DNA of 64,000 nt from Desulfovibrio sp. JC010 (GCF_010470675.1 NZ_VOIQ01000002.1:1-64000); one strand, 5' to 3'. Positions 44,704-54,742 are shown, numbered from the stretch's first letter. Translations and numbers: made by a program. Notes: generated from the letters alone by a model not told the origin.

Positions 44704-45738
44704 TTAGCGCCTCTCGTATACCCCGACCTTGTATTCGATCTTCTCAAAAAGGAAGGTGAATACGGAGGTGAAAATAAGATAAATACCAGCAGCCATCACC
44801 AGTACGGTCACGTTGAAATAAGCATTGAACATCTGGTCCGCAGCGCGCATGAGTTCAACCATGGCGATGGTGGAAACCAGTGCGGTATCCTTGATCAAGG
44901 CAATGAATTCATTGGCGATGGGCGGGATAATCCGCTTGTAGGTCTGGGGGATGATGACCCGGCGCATGGTCTGGCCGTAGGACATGCCCAGTGCTTTTGC
45001 CGCCTCGGTCTGGCCGTCGTCAATGGACTCGATACCGGCGCGGATGATCTCGGCAAGATATGCGGAATAGTTGATACCCAGACCGATAAGTGCCGCAGCA
45101 AGCGGGGAAAGAGTAATGCCGATGGCAGGCAGTCCGTAATAAATAAAAAAGAGCTGCAGCAGAAGGGGGGTGCCGCGGAAAAACCAGATGATAAACCAGC
45201 TGAGAGCCATGAACGGCTGCATGCGGCTGATCTTGCCAAGGGCGATAAAAAGACCGCCGATGGGCGACACGATCATGGTGAAGAAGACCAGCAGCAGGGT
45301 CATGCTCGCGCCCTTGAGCAGGTTGGGCATGAACCGCTTAAGGTCATCAAGGGTCTTCTGCCATTCAGGCTTGGTCTCACGGTCTAGGGAGGCCAGAAAG
45401 TTCTTTGCCTCCACATTATCCGGGTATACAGCAACGACCTGCTCGGCGTAGGAGCGGGCCTTGCCCGGATCTTTCATGGAATAGCTGATGCGTGCAAGCT
45501 GCATGCGGGAATACACATACTGCCCGTCATCCCCTTCAGTACCGGGGGCGGGAACCTGCTCGAAAATTTTAACGGCCTCGTCTATCTGACCTACCGTCAG
45601 GGCATTACGGGCCTGCTTGAGCAGAGCATCAGCGTCCACACTGGCTGAACTGGCAGCCGGAAAAATCAGAAGTGCAAACAGCAGAAAGAGCGAGGCCAAG
45701 GCCCCGCTCTTTCCGAGTTTATTATTTATACTAATCAT
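44704..45738 (-). CDS. Polar amino acid ABC permease with N-terminal TPR domain
   Basis: This 344-residue protein has two parts. Residues 1-33 look like a signal sequence or first helix and 34-125 form a TPR-like helical domain (DADALLKQARNALTVGQIDEAVKIFEQV, ARISYSMKDPGKARSYAEQVVAVYPDNVEA in segments). Residues 135-344 are the HisM-type permease: about five helices and the EAA loop EAAKALGMSYGQTMRRVIIPQ. A periplasmic TPR on a permease of this family is unusual. It is followed directly by the ATPase gene. Confidence 0.9.
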   Translation of the reverse strand: MISINNKLGKSGALASLFLLFALLIFPAASSASVDADALLKQARNALTVGQIDEAVKIFEQVPAPGTEGDDGQYVYSRMQLARISYSMKDPGKARSYAEQVVAVYPDNVEAKNFLASLDRETKPEWQKTLDDLKRFMPNLLKGASMTLLLVFFTMIVSPIGGLFIALGKISRMQPFMALSWFIIWFFRGTPLLLQLFFIYYGLPAIGITLSPLAAALIGLGINYSAYLAEIIRAGIESIDDGQTEAAKALGMSYGQTMRRVIIPQTYKRIIPPIANEFIALIKDTALVSTIAMVELMRAADQMFNAYFNVTVLVMAAGIYLIFTSVFTFLFEKIEYKVGVYERR

Positions 45739-45741
45739 TTC

Positions 45742-46533
45742 TTACCATTTAGCGGGGTTGGTGACATCTTCACCGAACCATTTACGGGAGATTTTACCCA
45801 TGGTGCCGTCAGCGATCATAGCGTCGATGGTTTTCTGTACAGCTGCGCGCAGGGAATCTTCACCCTGACGGAAAGCGATACCGAAAGCTTCGCTGGTGAT
45901 GTAACCGGGAAGCGCAACATATTTACCGGGACGCTGAGCCATGGAGTAACGGCCTGCGATGTTATCTACAACAACTGCGTCCAGACGACCGGATTCGAGG
46001 TCGAGCAGAGCTTTAACGTTGGTGTCGTATTCGCGGATTTCCTTGGCTGCGGGCTTGAGGGACTTGGCAGCCTCAAGAGCGGGGGAACCTTTCTGTACGC
46101 CTACAACTTTGCCGCCGAGGTCTTTGTGAGCCTTGATAGCTTTGTTGCCCATGGCGATAACGGCAATCTGGCCGTCCATGATGTAGGGCTTGGAAAAAGA
46201 AACTGCTTTCTGGCGTTCGGGGGTAATGGTCATACCGTTCCAGATACAGTCGAACTTTTTAGCGTTCAGGGAGTGGACAACACCGGACCATGCGGTGGGC
46301 TGCCATACGATTTTGATACCGAGGCGCTTACCTACTTCTTCAGCAGCGTCAACGTCAAAACCGACCAGTTTACCGTCGTCCTGACGGAAACCCATGGGTG
46401 CGAAAGTGTCATCAAGACCGATGGTGAGTTTACCTGCTTTCTGTACTCTTTCGAGGGAACCGTCACCAGCCATAGCGGAGGTTGCGAATGCCAGCATCAT
46501 TGCAACCATGAGAATTGTTAATACCCTTTTCAT
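45742..46533 (-). CDS. Polar amino acid ABC transporter substrate-binding protein
   Basis: This 263-residue periplasmic binding protein has a signal peptide (cleavage near AMAGDG) and the SBP_bac_3 fold: LTIGLDDTFAPMGFRQDDGKLVGFDVDAAEEV in segments, DCIWNGMTITPERQKAVSFSKPY, and VGVQKGSPALEA. It is the first gene of the operon, three bases from the permease. The ligand is probably a polar amino acid. Confidence 0.94.
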   Translation of the reverse strand: MKRVLTILMVAMMLAFATSAMAGDGSLERVQKAGKLTIGLDDTFAPMGFRQDDGKLVGFDVDAAEEVGKRLGIKIVWQPTAWSGVVHSLNAKKFDCIWNGMTITPERQKAVSFSKPYIMDGQIAVIAMGNKAIKAHKDLGGKVVGVQKGSPALEAAKSLKPAAKEIREYDTNVKALLDLESGRLDAVVVDNIAGRYSMAQRPGKYVALPGYITSEAFGIAFRQGEDSLRAAVQKTIDAMIADGTMGKISRKWFGEDVTNPAKW

Positions 46534-46882
46534 GTGTCACTCCTAAGAAAATGTAATTTTCGCTTCTTTAGCATTTACAAAAAGCCATAACGGAAAACAC
46601 TTCCATCATGCCTTTATAAAATTAGAAGCGATGAACCGAATAGCTTATGAAGCTGGAACATGCAAGACTGTATCTCCTCAAAAACGGAACTTACGCCCCC
46701 TTTTTTGTCAAAAATGTGAGGATCATGAAAGAAAACCACCATTTTTCACGCCACAAATTCCGGTTATTACAAATACAACCCGGTTCATACTTTTTCCATG
46801 GTAATTGGTTGCTAAGGTTTTTCCCCATGTGTTAGTCTGAAATTAACTGATATTCCCACCTGTTTTAACAAGGAGACTGCAC
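46534..46882. other. Divergent intergenic region
   Basis: This 349-base region lies between the leftward ABC operon and the rightward hsp20-lonB pair. It is A/T-rich and must hold both promoters; TTGCTA (46809-46814) and TAGTCT (46833-46838), with an 18-nt spacer, are a weak candidate for hsp20. A 62-codon open frame at 46647 has no ribosome-binding site or recognisable similarity and is not called. Confidence 0.5.
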
Positions 46883-47305
46883 ATGCCAAACCTTACTTCG
46901 TGGGGAAGCCGGGAACTTGAAAGATTAAAAACAGATATGGACAGGCTATTCAACAGCCTCTGCCATGATTACGGCATCCCGTCCGTATGCGGCATCATAG
47001 ACTGCACACCGCAGACCAGTATGCGTGAAGAAGGAGAATCACTGGAAGTGAGCACCACCATGCCCGGCTTTCAGGCTGAAGACCTTGAAGTGAAAGTAAC
47101 CGAGACCTCCATGACCATCGGAGGAAAAAAGAACGTCACCTTTGAAGGGGGACGACAATCCAGCCATTTCAAAAAGACCCTGCCCCTGCCCTGCCGGGTG
47201 GACCCGGACAATGTCACCGCCACTTTTAAAGACGGTGTGCTCAAAATTGTGCTCAACAAATGCATCATCAAGCCACAAAAAGTTATTTCCATAACCTCTG
47301 AATAG
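46883..47305 (+). CDS. Small heat shock protein Hsp20
   Basis: This 140-residue alpha-crystallin-type chaperone binds unfolding proteins and prevents aggregation. The alpha-crystallin domain covers residues 40-140 (VSTTMPGFQAEDLEVKVTE, SSHFKKTLPLPCRVD) with the closing motif FKDGVLKIVL. An AAGGAGA site precedes the ATG. The lonB-like protease gene starts 21 bases after its stop, so a stress-response operon is likely. Confidence 0.95.
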   Translation: MPNLTSWGSRELERLKTDMDRLFNSLCHDYGIPSVCGIIDCTPQTSMREEGESLEVSTTMPGFQAEDLEVKVTETSMTIGGKKNVTFEGGRQSSHFKKTLPLPCRVDPDNVTATFKDGVLKIVLNKCIIKPQKVISITSE

Positions 47306-47325
47306 CCATCAGACCGGAGACCGCC

Positions 47326-49821
47326 ATGACCAGTATCCTGAAAGACCGCGAACTGCCGCTTGAAAAACTGAGATGGACCCTCGACCCTGAAGAGCTGCCC
47401 TTTAAGACCACTGCCGAACTGACCCCCGAAGATGAAATCATCGGCCAGTGCCGGGGTGTTGAAGCATTCCGCTTCGGCATGGGTATGGGCCTTAAGGGTT
47501 ACAACATTTTCGTAACCGGCCCTGCTGACACCGGTAAGCAGGCCACGGTAAAAAAAATGATCTCCGAGCTTTCAAAATCCGACAAAAGCCCGGATGACCT
47601 GCTTTACGTTAACAATTTCAAAGCTACGGAATCGCCCATCCTGATCCACATGCCAGCCGGGGAAGGAGCTGTTTTCAAGAAACAGATCCATGATTTCCTT
47701 GAATCCATCAAGCGCGAGGTGCCTCAGCTTTTTGAAAGTCAGGAATACATAGCCCGCAAAAATGAAATCATTGAGATGCATGAAAAGCAGACCCGTGAAT
47801 TCTTTCAGGGTGTGGAAGATAAAGTAAAGGATTCCGGTCTGGTTATTGTCAATATGCAGATGGGCCAGTACCAGCGGCCCGATGTGGTTCCGCTGGTGGA
47901 CGGTGAACCCATCCGCATGATTCAGCTTGAGGAGAAGGTCGAGAAAGGCCGCTTTCCCCGCGAGGAGTTTGAACGGCTCAAGGAAAAACAAAAGGAACTC
48001 AAGGAAGAAATCGACAACATCCTCGCACAGGTCCGCAAGCTTCAGAAAGAAGTGAAGAAAAAAAGCGAAGACGTGGACAAGCTTATGTTCATGACTCTCG
48101 CTCAGGAGCTGATAGCTCCCCTGCGGGAAAAATATACCGATGCCAAAATAGTCAAATATTTTGATGAAATGCTTGAAGAAATGAGCGGAGACCTCGATTC
48201 CATGCGCATGATCGGCAAAAAGCCGCAGGCCGGGGAAGGCGGCATGATGTTCATGCCCCCGCAGGCCGAAGCCATCCTGCATCCCTATCAGGTCAACCTG
48301 CTGGTGGACAACACCGAGCAGGACAGCCCTCCGGTGATCTTCGAATCCTACCCCACCTACCGCAACCTGTTCGGCTCCATTGAACGGGTTATGGATCGCC
48401 ACGGCGGCTGGCGCACGGATTTCACCAAAATCAAGGCCGGGTCTTTCATCAAGGCCAACGGCGGCTATCTGGTCATCAACCTCATGGACGCCATTGTGGA
48501 GCCGGGTGTCTGGCCCACGCTCAAGCGTTCGCTCAAAACCGAAAAAATCGAAATCCAGACCTTCGACCCCTACTACTTCATATCCTCCACCGGACTGAAA
48601 CCGGAACCCATTGATATGGATGTAAAGGTGGTCGTACTGGGGGAACCGTACCTCTACCAGCTGCTGCGCCATTACGATCCCGACGTCCCTAAGATTTTCA
48701 AGGTCCGTGCGGACTTTGAAACTTCCATGGACCGGGACACCGAAGCCATCAATTCCGTATCCAACTTCATCAGCCGCATGGTGAAAAAAGACGAACTCAT
48801 GAATTTTGACCGCAGCGGCGTGGCCGCCATCATTGAACAGGCCGTGCGCATGTCCGGCAGGCAGGAAAAAATAACCACCGCCTTCCCGCTGCTGGCCGAC
48901 CTGCTCGGCGAAGCCAGCTACTACGCAGCCCGCAACGGTTCTACCGCCGTGGGAGCAAAGCACGTGGATCAGGCCCTTGATGCCCACCGCAAGCGTTCAA
49001 ACCAGACCGAAGAACGGCTGCAGGAAATGATCGACCGCGGCTCCCTCTATGTTGACACTGACGGCGCGGTAACCGGGCAGGTCAACGGACTGGCCGTGTA
49101 TTCCATGGGTGATTATTCCTTCGGCAAGCCCTCACGTATCACCGCCGTAACCGCCATGGGCAAGGGCGGCATCATTAATATTGAACGTGAAGCCGATATG
49201 TCCGGCCCGACCCATAATAAAGGTATCTTCATCCTTTCCGGCTTCCTACGCCGCCAGTTCGCACAGGACAAGCCGCTCTCCCTGACCGCCAGTATCGCTT
49301 TTGAGCAAAACTACGGCGGCATTGACGGTGACTCGGCCTCCTCCACCGAACTTTACGCCCTGCTCTCCTCGCTGGCCGAAGTGCCCATCCGGCAGGATAT
49401 CGCCGTCACCGGATCGGTGAACCAGAAAGGCGAAGTCCAGCCCATCGGCGGGGTCAACCAGAAGGTGGAAGGATTCTACCTCTGCTGCAAACATGCAGGT
49501 CTGACCGGAAAGCAGGGAGTCATGATCCCCGAACCCAACGTCAAGGACCTCATGCTGCGCAAGGAAGTTGTTCAGGCCGTAAAGGAAGGCAAGTTCCATA
49601 TCTGGTCGGTGGAAAACATCGAGCAGGGAATTGAAATCCTCACCGGAGTGGCCGCAGGCGAAAAGGACGCAGAAGGCAAGTATGCCGAGGATTCCATCTA
49701 CGGCAAGGCAGACGCAAGACTCATCGAACTGGCCGAAGGCTTGAAGAACTTCGGTGCATCTGATGATGAGAAGGATGAAGAGAAAAAGGAAAGCGGCGGC
49801 TCGTGCGGCTGCGGGAAATAA
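47326..49821 (+). CDS. Lon-related ATP-dependent protease (LonB-like)
   Basis: This 831-residue AAA+ protease has a divergent N-terminal ATPase part (P-loop-like GPADTGKQ near residue 66, coiled-coil at about 195-250) and a C-terminal Lon proteolytic domain (residues 570-790). The Ser-Lys dyad lies in GDSASST and GGVNQKVEG. It ends with a Cys-containing tail (GGSCGCGK). The type is the LonB-like AAA_32 family rather than classical LonA. It is co-oriented with hsp20 and is probably co-induced by stress. Confidence 0.92.
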   Translation: MTSILKDRELPLEKLRWTLDPEELPFKTTAELTPEDEIIGQCRGVEAFRFGMGMGLKGYNIFVTGPADTGKQATVKKMISELSKSDKSPDDLLYVNNFKATESPILIHMPAGEGAVFKKQIHDFLESIKREVPQLFESQEYIARKNEIIEMHEKQTREFFQGVEDKVKDSGLVIVNMQMGQYQRPDVVPLVDGEPIRMIQLEEKVEKGRFPREEFERLKEKQKELKEEIDNILAQVRKLQKEVKKKSEDVDKLMFMTLAQELIAPLREKYTDAKIVKYFDEMLEEMSGDLDSMRMIGKKPQAGEGGMMFMPPQAEAILHPYQVNLLVDNTEQDSPPVIFESYPTYRNLFGSIERVMDRHGGWRTDFTKIKAGSFIKANGGYLVINLMDAIVEPGVWPTLKRSLKTEKIEIQTFDPYYFISSTGLKPEPIDMDVKVVVLGEPYLYQLLRHYDPDVPKIFKVRADFETSMDRDTEAINSVSNFISRMVKKDELMNFDRSGVAAIIEQAVRMSGRQEKITTAFPLLADLLGEASYYAARNGSTAVGAKHVDQALDAHRKRSNQTEERLQEMIDRGSLYVDTDGAVTGQVNGLAVYSMGDYSFGKPSRITAVTAMGKGGIINIEREADMSGPTHNKGIFILSGFLRRQFAQDKPLSLTASIAFEQNYGGIDGDSASSTELYALLSSLAEVPIRQDIAVTGSVNQKGEVQPIGGVNQKVEGFYLCCKHAGLTGKQGVMIPEPNVKDLMLRKEVVQAVKEGKFHIWSVENIEQGIEILTGVAAGEKDAEGKYAEDSIYGKADARLIELAEGLKNFGASDDEKDEEKKESGGSCGCGK

Positions 49822-49903
49822 GATGCCTCCGGCGGCTCTCCGAGGGCTTAAACCCTTTTGCAAAAGGGTTTAAGAATCCCAAAACCTTTTAATAAGCTTC
49901 GCA
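49822..49903. repeat. Dispersed hairpin repeat, copy 8 (long form, reverse)
   Basis: Reads TGCCTCCGGCGGCTCTCCGA then GGGCTTAAACCC...GGGTTTAAG, AATCCCAAAACCTTTT, AATAAGCTTCGC. The block CTCTCCGAGGG corresponds to the extra block of copy 3. Confidence 0.85.
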
Positions 49904-49936
49904 TGTAGCTTATTGAAAGTGTCTTTCAAATTAAAA

Positions 49937-49970
49937 ACCCCGGCAATATCTTCTATGATATTGCCGGGGT
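49937..49970. terminator. Terminator between lonB-like and chemoreceptor genes
   Basis: A 14-bp perfect stem (49937-49950 with 49957-49970) has a 6-nt loop, with A5 before and a short T-rich tail after. Confidence 0.85.
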
Positions 49971-49996
49971 CTTAACTTGGATTTGCGGACTAGGAT

Positions 49997-52165
49997 TTAC
50001 GAATTACGCAGTTCCTCAATCAGCGTGCTCAATTGTTCGCCAAGACGCATCAACTCTTCAACTGCTGTTGCGGATTCCCGCATAGCCTGAGCATTATCGT
50101 TGGCGATAAGGTTTACTTCCTCAATACCGCGGGTAATCTGTTCACTGGCTGCAGACTGCTCTTCGGATGCTGTTGCAATGCTGCGAACCTGTTCCGAAGT
50201 GGTTTCAACAATCTCAACGATCTCTTCAAGACTTTCCCCGGCCTTGCCTGCCAGGTCCGTGCTGGAACCGACTATTTCTGCGGCACTGCCCATCTTGTCG
50301 ATATTTCTGCGGGTTTCAGACTGAATCGAATGTACGGCCTGCCCGACTTCCTGCGTGGCCTGCATGGTTTTTTCCGCCAGCTTACGAACCTCGTCAGCAA
50401 CAACGGCAAACCCACGCCCGGCCTCGCCCGCACGTGCAGCCTCAATTGCCGCGTTCAAGGCCAGCAGGTTGGTCTGGTCGGCAATATCGGTAATCACGGT
50501 AATTACCTGTGAGATACCGTCCGCATGCCCGCCCAGCACATCAAGCCCGGCGACCATCTCTTCAGTATGCTTATTCACTGCAGAAATAGCCTCAACAACA
50601 TTGGCTACAATTTCACCGCCGTCTTCTGCTTTATTCTTTGCATTCAGCGCACTTTCGGAAGCATCCCCGGCACTGCGGGCGACCTCCAGAACACTGGCAT
50701 TCATCTGCTCCATGGCAGTAGCTGATTCGGAAGTGCGTTCACGCTGGGTTTCCGAGCCACGGTTGGATTCATCAATCTGGGCGGTCAACTCATGGGTTGC
50801 GCTGGAAACCTGTGAAACAATACCGGAAAGCTGCTCGGCAGCCTGAAGCATACCTTCACGCTTGGCATTCTCGGCTTCGGCGCGGGCTTCATCCGCCTCG
50901 CGCAAGGCAACCTGCGCTTTATCGGTCTGCTGCTGGGCCTCTTCAGCCATTTTTTCAGACTTGGAGATGTTGTCCACAAGGGAAACCAGCATATCCCGCA
51001 AAGAAACATTCAGATCAAGCAGTTCCCCGCCGAACATGGAATCATCAAGCCTGACATCAAAATTACCTCCGGCAACCTCTTTGGCAGCACCGGCCATAAC
51101 CCCGATGGGCTTGGAAATGGAACGGGCCACAAAATACACAGCAATAAGCACCAGAACAAATGCCAGAAAACCGATCACAATAAGGTCATAAGTAAGACTG
51201 TGTGCTGAGGCGAGAATCTTATCCATAGGAGCACTGACCGCCAGATACCAACGCTGACCGGTCCCGGGAAATTCTACCGGAACATACTGCACCATGGACA
51301 TGAGCCCGGTTGCAGCGGCTTTGCGAAATTCAAGAAACGGCTCCCCGGCCCTGACAGCCCTTTTCAAAGCGGCTTCATCCTGAAAGGATGCAACATCATA
51401 TAGATTTTTACCCAGAAATTCTTCTTTGGGATGATAAATAAAATCTCCGCTGGGAGTCGTAAGCCATGCATACCCGGATTCATAAGGTTTAATCTGAGAA
51501 ACAAGATCCATAATACTGGTGATGGGTAAGTCAGCACAAACAACCCCTTGAAAAGCACCGTTAACCATAATCGGCGAACAGATACTGATCATGGTCACAT
51601 CCTTCCCGCCTACATTATATGTGTAGGGATCAGTTATATACGTCCGACGAAACTCCTTAGGCTTAAGGTAATAGTCACCGTCACCGGGCACGTCGTATCC
51701 AACCAATGGTTCAACTTTAATGCTTCCGCCGTCCCTGAAAACGTACGGGACAAAACGGCCGCTTGCATCATGGTTGGCAGTTCCGGCGTATTCCGCATCG
51801 CGCCCGTCAAAGGCATCGGGTTCCCATCCCACGCAAGCACCGACAAACTCGGGGTTGGCAGAAACAAATCCTCTAAGCATGGAGATAACACTGTCCCGGT
51901 CGATATTAATATTATCGGTCTTGAGTCCGGCAAATGCTTCGGCTAACCCCTGGGCCTGATTCTGCCCCTTTGCCACATAGGCCAGAACCTTTTCGCCGTA
52001 TGTTCCGGCAAGCCCGTTAAGCTCTCTTTTGGCTACATCTTCAATGGCACCTGAACTCTTATAAGTTGCAACAACCTCAACACTGACAAGAGTGATCAGC
52101 AGCAAGGCGGACACGGGTAATAAAATTTTGTACAACATTTTTAAATTTCTGAACCAGCCCATCAA
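49997..52165 (-). CDS. Methyl-accepting chemotaxis protein with dCache sensor
   Basis: This 722-residue receptor has a first helix at 13-33, a periplasmic double-Cache domain (about 35-320, with [26 protein letters not shown] in segments), a second helix near 330-350, a HAMP linker and a long cytoplasmic coiled-coil with the hairpin tip [20 protein letters not shown]. dCache domains often bind amino acids or carboxylates directly. There is no C-terminal pentapeptide for CheR docking. It is alone, with its own terminator. Confidence 0.94.
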   Translation of the reverse strand: MMGWFRNLKMLYKILLPVSALLLITLVSVEVVATYKSSGAIEDVAKRELNGLAGTYGEKVLAYVAKGQNQAQGLAEAFAGLKTDNINIDRDSVISMLRGFVSANPEFVGACVGWEPDAFDGRDAEYAGTANHDASGRFVPYVFRDGGSIKVEPLVGYDVPGDGDYYLKPKEFRRTYITDPYTYNVGGKDVTMISICSPIMVNGAFQGVVCADLPITSIMDLVSQIKPYESGYAWLTTPSGDFIYHPKEEFLGKNLYDVASFQDEAALKRAVRAGEPFLEFRKAAATGLMSMVQYVPVEFPGTGQRWYLAVSAPMDKILASAHSLTYDLIVIGFLAFVLVLIAVYFVARSISKPIGVMAGAAKEVAGGNFDVRLDDSMFGGELLDLNVSLRDMLVSLVDNISKSEKMAEEAQQQTDKAQVALREADEARAEAENAKREGMLQAAEQLSGIVSQVSSATHELTAQIDESNRGSETQRERTSESATAMEQMNASVLEVARSAGDASESALNAKNKAEDGGEIVANVVEAISAVNKHTEEMVAGLDVLGGHADGISQVITVITDIADQTNLLALNAAIEAARAGEAGRGFAVVADEVRKLAEKTMQATQEVGQAVHSIQSETRRNIDKMGSAAEIVGSSTDLAGKAGESLEEIVEIVETTSEQVRSIATASEEQSAASEQITRGIEEVNLIANDNAQAMRESATAVEELMRLGEQLSTLIEELRNS

Positions 52166-52276
52166 ATCCCTCCTGAAATTATAGCTTTAATGAACCCAGA
52201 TGCCATTATTATGCTTGAGATTACATGAAAGATAAAAATAAGTCACAACTAAAACTGAAAAAACATAACAAAACAA

Positions 52277-52304
52277 ACGCCCCGCTCAACCAAGAACGGG
52301 GCGT
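52277..52304. terminator. Terminator of the acyltransferase gene
   Basis: An 8-bp stem ACGCCCCG/CGGGGCGT (52277-52284 with 52297-52304) is followed on the minus strand by a T-rich stretch. Confidence 0.75.
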
Positions 52305-52338
52305 GACTAATACATTAAGTATAAACTAAAAAAGACAC

Positions 52339-53445
52339 CTACAAAACCGAAGAAATCCCCTTAACCTTCTTGAGAGCCACAGTCAGCACCCAGCAAAACG
52401 CAGTGGAACTTACAAGCAGGATGGGTGCCTTTACAAACGGAGAAGCATCCATATTCAACAGGTAGTAAGCCCCGTAATATACAGCCAGCGAATGGAAGAG
52501 ATAAAGTCCGTAGGAACTGGCGGAGAAGAATCGCCAAAATCCGTTGGAGCTGCTCACAAACGCTTTGAACAGAGCTGTCCCGGCCATGAGTGTGCTGTAA
52601 GCAAAAACATTGAATCCCAGCGCATTGCCGAGCTGGATGGGCAGTTCAGTGCCGCGGGTAGCCATCATGCCTTTAAAAGTCAGATACACAACAGCTGAGA
52701 CAAGACAGACTATGAGCCATGGCAGCAGTTTCGGGGTATAGCCCTGCCGGGTGAACCAGTTGCGCTTCCATGCAAGAACGCCCAACCCGAAATAAAACAA
52801 ATAAATAAGCAAACGCACTGGCTGAAAAACAATCAGATAACAATCGGTAATCCACTTATCCACTGGAAAAAACTGGTTCATACCCAGAAAGTACCCGGCG
52901 GAAACAGATATAAACAGAATCGGAAATAACGGAGATGGATTACGGCTGACCCGTGGCGGGCTCTGCAGTCCCGGAAAAAGACGATAGCAGCCACAGAGAA
53001 TCAGATAAAACATGACCAGCAGACCGAGAAACCAGAACACGGACTGGCTGTACAGTGGACCCCAGAACGGCCCGGCCCAGAATTCCATATACCCGGGAGC
53101 CTTGCCCCTTGAAAGCAGGATCATGTACATGGCCGGGGGCGAAAGAAAAAGCACACCCAACACCCACGGAATAATGATCCGCCGGAACTTACCGACCCAG
53201 AACCTGTGCTGGCCGTGCTTCTGCAGGGACGGCAGGGCAAAGTATCCGGCAAGAAAGAACATCACAGCCATGATGGGGACATCGATGAGCATTACCGCAT
53301 AGGTGAAAAACATGCTCTGTGCCGGATCAATAACAAACCACCAGCTCGGGGCGAACTTCATATAACAGAGTGACACGTGCAGGACCACGACCAGAAAAAT
53401 GACCACAGCCCGCAGATTGTCCAGAAAATACATTCGTTGATTCAT
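52339..53445 (-). CDS. Acyltransferase family 3 membrane protein
   Basis: The ATG at 53445 is preferred over the frame start at 53478, since AAAGGTG lies about ten bases upstream and the protein then begins at MNQRMYFLDNLRAVVIFLVV, the usual acyltransferase-3 start. About ten helices span the 368 residues. The conserved His in VVLHVSLCYM and Arg in DNLRA fit the family (OpgC/OafA-like), which O-acylates surface glycans or glucans. The substrate is unknown; no glycan genes are nearby. Confidence 0.83.
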   Translation of the reverse strand: MNQRMYFLDNLRAVVIFLVVVLHVSLCYMKFAPSWWFVIDPAQSMFFTYAVMLIDVPIMAVMFFLAGYFALPSLQKHGQHRFWVGKFRRIIIPWVLGVLFLSPPAMYMILLSRGKAPGYMEFWAGPFWGPLYSQSVFWFLGLLVMFYLILCGCYRLFPGLQSPPRVSRNPSPLFPILFISVSAGYFLGMNQFFPVDKWITDCYLIVFQPVRLLIYLFYFGLGVLAWKRNWFTRQGYTPKLLPWLIVCLVSAVVYLTFKGMMATRGTELPIQLGNALGFNVFAYSTLMAGTALFKAFVSSSNGFWRFFSASSYGLYLFHSLAVYYGAYYLLNMDASPFVKAPILLVSSTAFCWVLTVALKKVKGISSVL

Positions 53446-53597
53446 AGTGATTACACCTTTTATTAACATCTCAAACAATAATCACTGACTACCTCTCCTC
53501 AAAACTCAAGTCAAACCCGGACATCGGAACATTGTACAACTTTACCCATCCTAAGAAGTCATCTATTATCCGCGCAAGACATTGAGAAGGACAAACA

Positions 53598-54317
53598 ATG
53601 ACAATAAAAAAAATAGCCATCGTCGCGGCCATGGGACAGGAAGCACTGGCCCTCTGCCCTAACCCGAAACGCGGAACTTCCGGTAATTATCCACTGCTTA
53701 CAGGAAATATTTCAAGCACCATAGAATACAGCTGCATTGTATCAGGCATAGGCATCCGGCGTGCATCTGAAGCGGCAAAACTTCTCTGCGCTGAAAAACC
53801 GGATTTAATCATGAGCATCGGGGTGTCCGGGGGCCTTGCTGCTGACCTCCATGCCGGTTCGCTCGTGGCTGCATCATCCATTGGTTCAGATCTGACAGAA
53901 TTTGAAGCATGGTCCGGGAAGAAAAAAGATGTGGAGATCTGCACAGAACTTATCCCCGGCTGGGCAGAGCTGCAATCAGGCAAACTGATCACCGCCCGCA
54001 GACCGCTGCTTACCACGCGAGACAAATCCGCCATGCACAAGAGCAGCAAAGCATTGGCCGTGGATATGGAATCCATCGCAGTGGCACAAGCGGCAAAACA
54101 GGCCGGAATCCCCTTCGGCTGTATCCGGGCCATCAGCGATGACAGCAAACGGTCCATCCCGGAAGAATCACTGATCGGAGTTGATGAATCGGGAAAAACC
54201 AAGCTCGGCCCTATCCTTAAAGCCATAGCCAAACGGCCCGGTCTGATATTCGAACTGGTCCCCGTGGGGCGTGATTATTCAAAGGCTTTAAAAAGTTTGG
54301 GAAAAGTTTTTAAATAA
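53598..54317 (+). CDS. hpnG: HpnG-like hopanoid phosphorylase
   Basis: This 239-residue member of the nucleoside phosphorylase superfamily has IVSGIGIRRASEAAKLL, SIGVSGGLAADLHAGSLV and VDMESIAVAQAAKQAGIPF, the last with the purine-contacting D-M-E-S. In hopanoid pathways HpnG removes adenine from adenosylhopane to give a ribosylhopane. A plain methylthioadenosine nucleosidase is possible from sequence alone, but hpnH, hpnN and hpnO lie within 8 kb, which favours HpnG. It has a good AGAAGGA site. Confidence 0.8.
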   Translation: MTIKKIAIVAAMGQEALALCPNPKRGTSGNYPLLTGNISSTIEYSCIVSGIGIRRASEAAKLLCAEKPDLIMSIGVSGGLAADLHAGSLVAASSIGSDLTEFEAWSGKKKDVEICTELIPGWAELQSGKLITARRPLLTTRDKSAMHKSSKALAVDMESIAVAQAAKQAGIPFGCIRAISDDSKRSIPEESLIGVDESGKTKLGPILKAIAKRPGLIFELVPVGRDYSKALKSLGKVFK

Positions 54318-54438
54318 TACTATTTTAATTTGAATCCGGTCATTTTTTCGTCTGCCAACCAACTATTACATCAAATCATATTGACGAACATCTACTACAT
54401 AGACATATCGATTCAAACAAATAAACACTGGGTATCAT

Positions 54439-54691
54439 ATGAAAAAATCTCTTTCTCATTATATTTCTACTTACAATTGCCTGCACCGGATGTGTGGAGA
54501 TAAAAATTACTGCCCGGCATGCTTTATATTCAACTCAAGCACCATCATCAATAATAGATACTGCTTTTGGGGCTACCCGCTTTAATCCCAACGCACTCAC
54601 CAGTGAACAGATCCACTACTTTAATGCTGTAGATGAAGAACTGACCTCAGAGATTACCATCAGAAGATTTCAAGACAGCGATCTGCAATAA
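54439..54691 (+). pseudogene. Small lipoprotein interrupted by a one-base frameshift at an A6 run
   Basis: From 54494 an open frame (GTG) encodes about 65 residues (VEIKITARHALYSTQAP and on). Directly upstream, the same frame codes a perfect signal peptide and lipobox (NLFLIIFLLTIACTGC) but lacks a start because ATG at 54439 is one base out of frame. Removing one A from the run 54442-54447 gives MKNLFLIIFLLTIACTGC followed by the body, 83 residues. This could be a real broken gene, phase variation by slippage, or a sequencing error. Function is unknown. It is convergent with hpnH. Confidence 0.6.
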
Positions 54692-54710
54692 TTAAATATA
54701 CGCAACAAAA

Positions 54711-54742
54711 AAAGCCCGCTGAAGCGAACTTCAGCGGGCTTT
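54711..54742. terminator. Bidirectional terminator
   Basis: A 14-bp perfect stem (54711-54724 with 54729-54742) with a CGAA loop is preceded by A7 and followed by a T run, between the lipoprotein and hpnH. Confidence 0.92.

Noticed and set aside
47572-48987. 471-codon minus-strand frame
   Set aside because: Antisense to the lonB-like gene; His/Phe-rich without a domain.
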